A stretch of DNA of 8,475 bases from Bacteroidales bacterium (GTDB taxonomy: Bacteria; Bacteroidota; Bacteroidia; Bacteroidales; PUMT01), in contig SKQJ01000141.1 of the NCBI GenBank assembly GCA_007119075.1, positions 1 to 8,475 of the forward strand. The letters run 5' to 3'. The translations under genes and the position numbers were made by a program. The notes below the pieces were generated by a model. That model was not told where the DNA came from. It saw only the letters and a program-made list of their open reading frames with translations, and searched no databases. Shown in pieces: positions 6,396-8,475 of this stretch; position 1 is the stretch's first letter, and each line of letters opens with the position of its first letter.

Positions 6396-7691
6396 ATGAA
6401 AACATACAGATATCTTTCTCTGATAATTCTGGTACTTGCGGTCACCGGATACCGGCTGACTGCACAAAGAGATATTGCAGATCTCCGACTTCTGCTTTCA
6501 TCCGAAGCGTGGGAGGAAGCGCTCGGGGAAACACACAGGCTGTTGAAAACCGACGGTGTTAATGCGCGGGTATGGTATAAGGGGGGCATAGCGCACAGGA
6601 ACCTGATGAGACCTGACAGTTCACTTTATTATTTTCAGAAAGCGGCCGGCCTCGATCCCGACAATTACAGGTTTACTATGGCCCTGGCGGCCGCATATAC
6701 CGGAATGAACCGCTTTACACCGGCAAAGGAATTATACGCCGGCCTTATCCTGCGCGATTCCCTGAGACTGGAACCATACATCCAGCTGGCCTCCCTGTTC
6801 CTCAGGGAAAATCAGCCGGGCAAGGCCCTTGAGATATACCGTGAATTAAGCGCAAGGGATACCGGCAATTACATATATTATAAAAACATTGCCACGTGTT
6901 ACAGGCGTATGAGGAGGGATCCGGAAACAATAAGGTATCTGAAAATGGCTCATGAAAGAAACAGGGAGGATCTTTCAATCAATACCATGCTGGCAGAGCT
7001 ATATATCATTACCAAAAATTACAGGGAGGGACTTGAGATTTCCGAGCGGGGACTGGAGGTTGACAGGACCAACCAGGAATTGCTCTTCTATAGCGGCTTT
7101 TTTAATTATGCGCTTGGACATCATCTGCAGGCTATCGTCAGACTGGCGCATGCAGAAAATGCAGGAAATGAATCGCTGAGGGTTATACAGTTCCTGGGGG
7201 TATGCTATTACCTTACGGGGAACTATGAAAAGGCCCGGGATTACCTGGAAGAAGCCATAGAATCCGGCTTGCGGGACCACAGGGTTTTCAATTACCTCGG
7301 CAAAATTTACCGGAAAATGGGCGATTATGAAATAAGCGAATATTACTTTCTCAATTCTCTTGCTGTACTTTCCCCTTCCGTGAGCTCGCTCACCGACACC
7401 TATCTGCAGCTTATTGAAACCTATAAGTCTTCGGGAGATACCGGTATGATAGTGGAAGCTTACAAGTCAGCACTGGTCTATGACAGCGACAATCCCTATC
7501 TCCATTACGGACTTGCATATACCCTGGATACCCGTTTGAAAGACAGGGAGGCTGCCCTCGTGCATTATATAAGGTTTTCGGAAATTGCCGGGCCATTCCT
7601 GGAAGCCGACGCTGACCTGCCCTCGCTCCTGGATCACTGTAATGCCAGGATAAGAAGGATAAGGGAAGACATGTTTTTCGAGAACAAGTGA
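6396..7691 (+). CDS. Secreted tetratricopeptide-repeat protein
   Basis: The 431-residue protein begins with a signal peptide (two positive charges, hydrophobic core at about 7-18, likely cleavage near LTA-Q at residues 23/24), so it should act in the periplasm or at the outer membrane. There is no lipobox Cys. The rest, about residue 28 to 420, is nearly all tetratricopeptide repeats, about nine to ten 34-residue helix pairs. Clear examples are GKALEIYRELSARD (142-155), EGLEISERGLEVDR (211-224), NYEKARDYLEEAIESG (276-291) and MGDYEISEYYFLNSLAVL (308-325). TPR stacks bind peptides or scaffold complexes; no enzymatic domain is visible, so the partner is unknown. The gene has its own -7 box and ends before a strong palindrome and T-run, so it seems monocistronic. 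The repeat class is certain; the function is not assigned. Confidence 0.9.
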   Translation: MKTYRYLSLIILVLAVTGYRLTAQRDIADLRLLLSSEAWEEALGETHRLLKTDGVNARVWYKGGIAHRNLMRPDSSLYYFQKAAGLDPDNYRFTMALAAAYTGMNRFTPAKELYAGLILRDSLRLEPYIQLASLFLRENQPGKALEIYRELSARDTGNYIYYKNIATCYRRMRRDPETIRYLKMAHERNREDLSINTMLAELYIITKNYREGLEISERGLEVDRTNQELLFYSGFFNYALGHHLQAIVRLAHAENAGNESLRVIQFLGVCYYLTGNYEKARDYLEEAIESGLRDHRVFNYLGKIYRKMGDYEISEYYFLNSLAVLSPSVSSLTDTYLQLIETYKSSGDTGMIVEAYKSALVYDSDNPYLHYGLAYTLDTRLKDREAALVHYIRFSEIAGPFLEADADLPSLLDHCNARIRRIREDMFFENK

Positions 7692-7706
7692 ACTTATCAG
7701 CCAGCT

Positions 7707-7729
7707 TGCAAGTTTTAATTAAAACTGCA
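7707..7729. repeat. Near-perfect palindrome downstream of the TPR gene
   Basis: agttttaattaaaact at 7711-7726 is an exact 16-bp palindrome. With one bulged base at 7710 it is extended by tgc (7707-7709) and gca (7727-7729). It starts 15 bp after the TPR stop codon and precedes the T-run hairpin. It could fold as part of a double termination structure or act as a dyad protein-binding site. Confidence 0.5.
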
Positions 7730-7735
7730 TGAATT

Positions 7736-7758
7736 AAAAACCATTCGGTTTTTTTTTT
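7736..7758 (+). terminator. Intrinsic terminator after the TPR gene
   Basis: A stem aaaaacc (7736-7742) and ggttttt (7747-7753) with the tetraloop attc runs straight into a tract of ten T residues (7749-7758). Only two G-C pairs support the stem, but the long T-tract makes termination on the plus strand likely. It separates the TPR gene from the receptor gene. Confidence 0.65.
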
Positions 7759-7780
7759 GTTATAACCACCGGAATGCAAT

Positions 7781-7788
7781 AATCTTTG
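7781..7788 (+). promoter_or_regulatory. Possible -7 box of the TonB-receptor gene
   Basis: AATCTTTG is one mismatch from TAnnTTTG; equally, TAATCTTTG at 7780-7788 has a one-base longer spacer. If used, the leader would be about 95 nt. It would include ggga (7823-7826) pairing with tccc (7835-7838) followed by six T residues, a weak attenuator-like element, and a small hairpin cggca/tgccg (7860-7872). No known riboswitch is recognised. Confidence 0.3.
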
Positions 7789-7891
7789 CTTTAGCCCCAT
7801 TATTACTGTGGGTTTGACCGCGGGGAAACAAAGATCCCTTTTTTAAGCATTAAACCTGCCGGCATGCTGCCGAAGGGACAAATAACTCAAT

Positions 7892-8475
7892 ATGGCAAGA
7901 TTTTTCTCAATAACGCTCATCCTGTTTGTTTTTCAACAATTCGCATTTTCCCAGGTAACGGGCAAAGTCACCGACTCGGAAACCGGCAAACCGGTCCCGG
8001 GTGCAACCGTCATTTACACCGCTGACGGGCAAGGCACAGTGAGCGATGCAGACGGCGAATTCAGCACGGGGCATACTGACCGGCTTACAATAAGCGCCAT
8101 TGGATACAGAACCTCTACGGTGCAGGTAAGGCCCGGAAAAATGTGGTACCATATTTATCTTGATCCGGTCGAATACCATCTTCAGGAAGTCGTGGTGGAA
8201 GCCTTTAACCGCTCCCGCCGCCTCCTGGATGTTCCCGGCTCGCTATCGCTTATACCGGCCGAACAAATTGAAAGGGAGCAGCCTGTAACCATCGTGCCGG
8301 TCATCAACCGTGCCCCCGGAGTTTTTGCCCATTCTGGTGCGCTGAACACAAGCCGCATAACCATCAGGGGGATCGGGGCCCGTGTGCCCTACGCCACAGG
8401 GAAAGTGCGCGCCTACCTGAACAATATCCCGCTGACCAACGGATCGGGCATAAGCATAATTGAAGATATCGACCC
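7892..8475 (+). CDS. TonB-dependent outer-membrane receptor, N-terminal part (cut by window end)
   Basis: The frame is open from the ATG to the window edge (194 complete codons). TonB-dependent receptors import iron chelates, vitamins or glycans through a 22-strand outer-membrane barrel powered by TonB-ExbBD. Visible in order are a signal peptide (about 1-20, ending AFS before Gln21), then a CarboxypepD_reg-like domain (about 21-95) with VTGKVTDSETGKPVPGATV and SAIGYRTS. A likely TonB-box-like LQEVVVEAF (98-106) follows, then the start of the plug domain with VINRAPGVF (138-146), ITIRGIGAR (156-164) and AYLNNIPLTNG (174-184). The barrel lies outside the window. The start fits the signal peptide. 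The substrate cannot be told from this part; no SusD gene or iron/cobalamin gene is visible nearby. It stands apart from the TPR gene by a terminator. Confidence 0.93.
   Translation, partial: MARFFSITLILFVFQQFAFSQVTGKVTDSETGKPVPGATVIYTADGQGTVSDADGEFSTGHTDRLTISAIGYRTSTVQVRPGKMWYHIYLDPVEYHLQEVVVEAFNRSRRLLDVPGSLSLIPAEQIEREQPVTIVPVINRAPGVFAHSGALNTSRITIRGIGARVPYATGKVRAYLNNIPLTNGSGISIIEDID

Noticed and set aside
7411..7800. Minus-strand 129-codon open frame across the TPR 3' end
   Set aside because: It is antisense to a clear TPR coding region and crosses the palindrome and T-run terminator; the product looks like non-coding translation.
7892..8475. SusC-type polysaccharide utilisation locus
   Set aside because: Only the receptor N-terminus is present; no SusD, glycosidase or sensor gene is in the window, and the plug sequence alone does not show a SusC signature.

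Overview
The window looks like a chromosomal stretch from a member of the Bacteroidota. The evidence is several TAnnTTTG-type -7 promoter boxes placed just upstream of genes, weak or absent Shine-Dalgarno sequences, a TonB-dependent receptor that starts with a carboxypeptidase-regulatory-like domain, and a Bacteroidota-type cytidylate-kinase-like protein. A more exact taxonomic placement is not possible from this sequence alone.

Left part (1-1340): a tRNA-Arg(UCU) gene lies on the minus strand with its own -7 box. A GC-rich structured intergenic stretch follows, then murB on the plus strand with a TATCTTTG -7 box. Middle part (1356-5121): three minus-strand genes in transcription order are a PiT-superfamily permease (phosphate or sulfate), mltG (endolytic murein transglycosylase) and a phosphohexomutase-family gene. 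The last of these ends 15 bp from murB, tail to tail, with no obvious terminator between them. MurB makes UDP-MurNAc for peptidoglycan and MltG cuts nascent glycan strands, so this part leans towards cell-wall metabolism. The mutase homologue would fit sugar-phosphate supply if it were active, but four of its active-site motifs are altered.

Right part (5122-8475): a 346-bp divergent intergenic region with two adjacent hairpins separates the permease from a cytidylate-kinase-like gene. Next come a probable terminator, a secreted TPR-repeat protein with its own promoter, a perfect AT-rich palindrome, a T-run terminator, and the 5' end of a TonB-dependent receptor that runs off the window.

I see no mobile element, CRISPR array, prophage or recognisable defence cassette. 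The most unusual item is the intact but motif-degenerate phosphohexomutase (possible pseudoenzyme or new specificity). After it come the CysP-like signature and odd start of the permease, and the lysine-less P-loop of the kinase-like protein.
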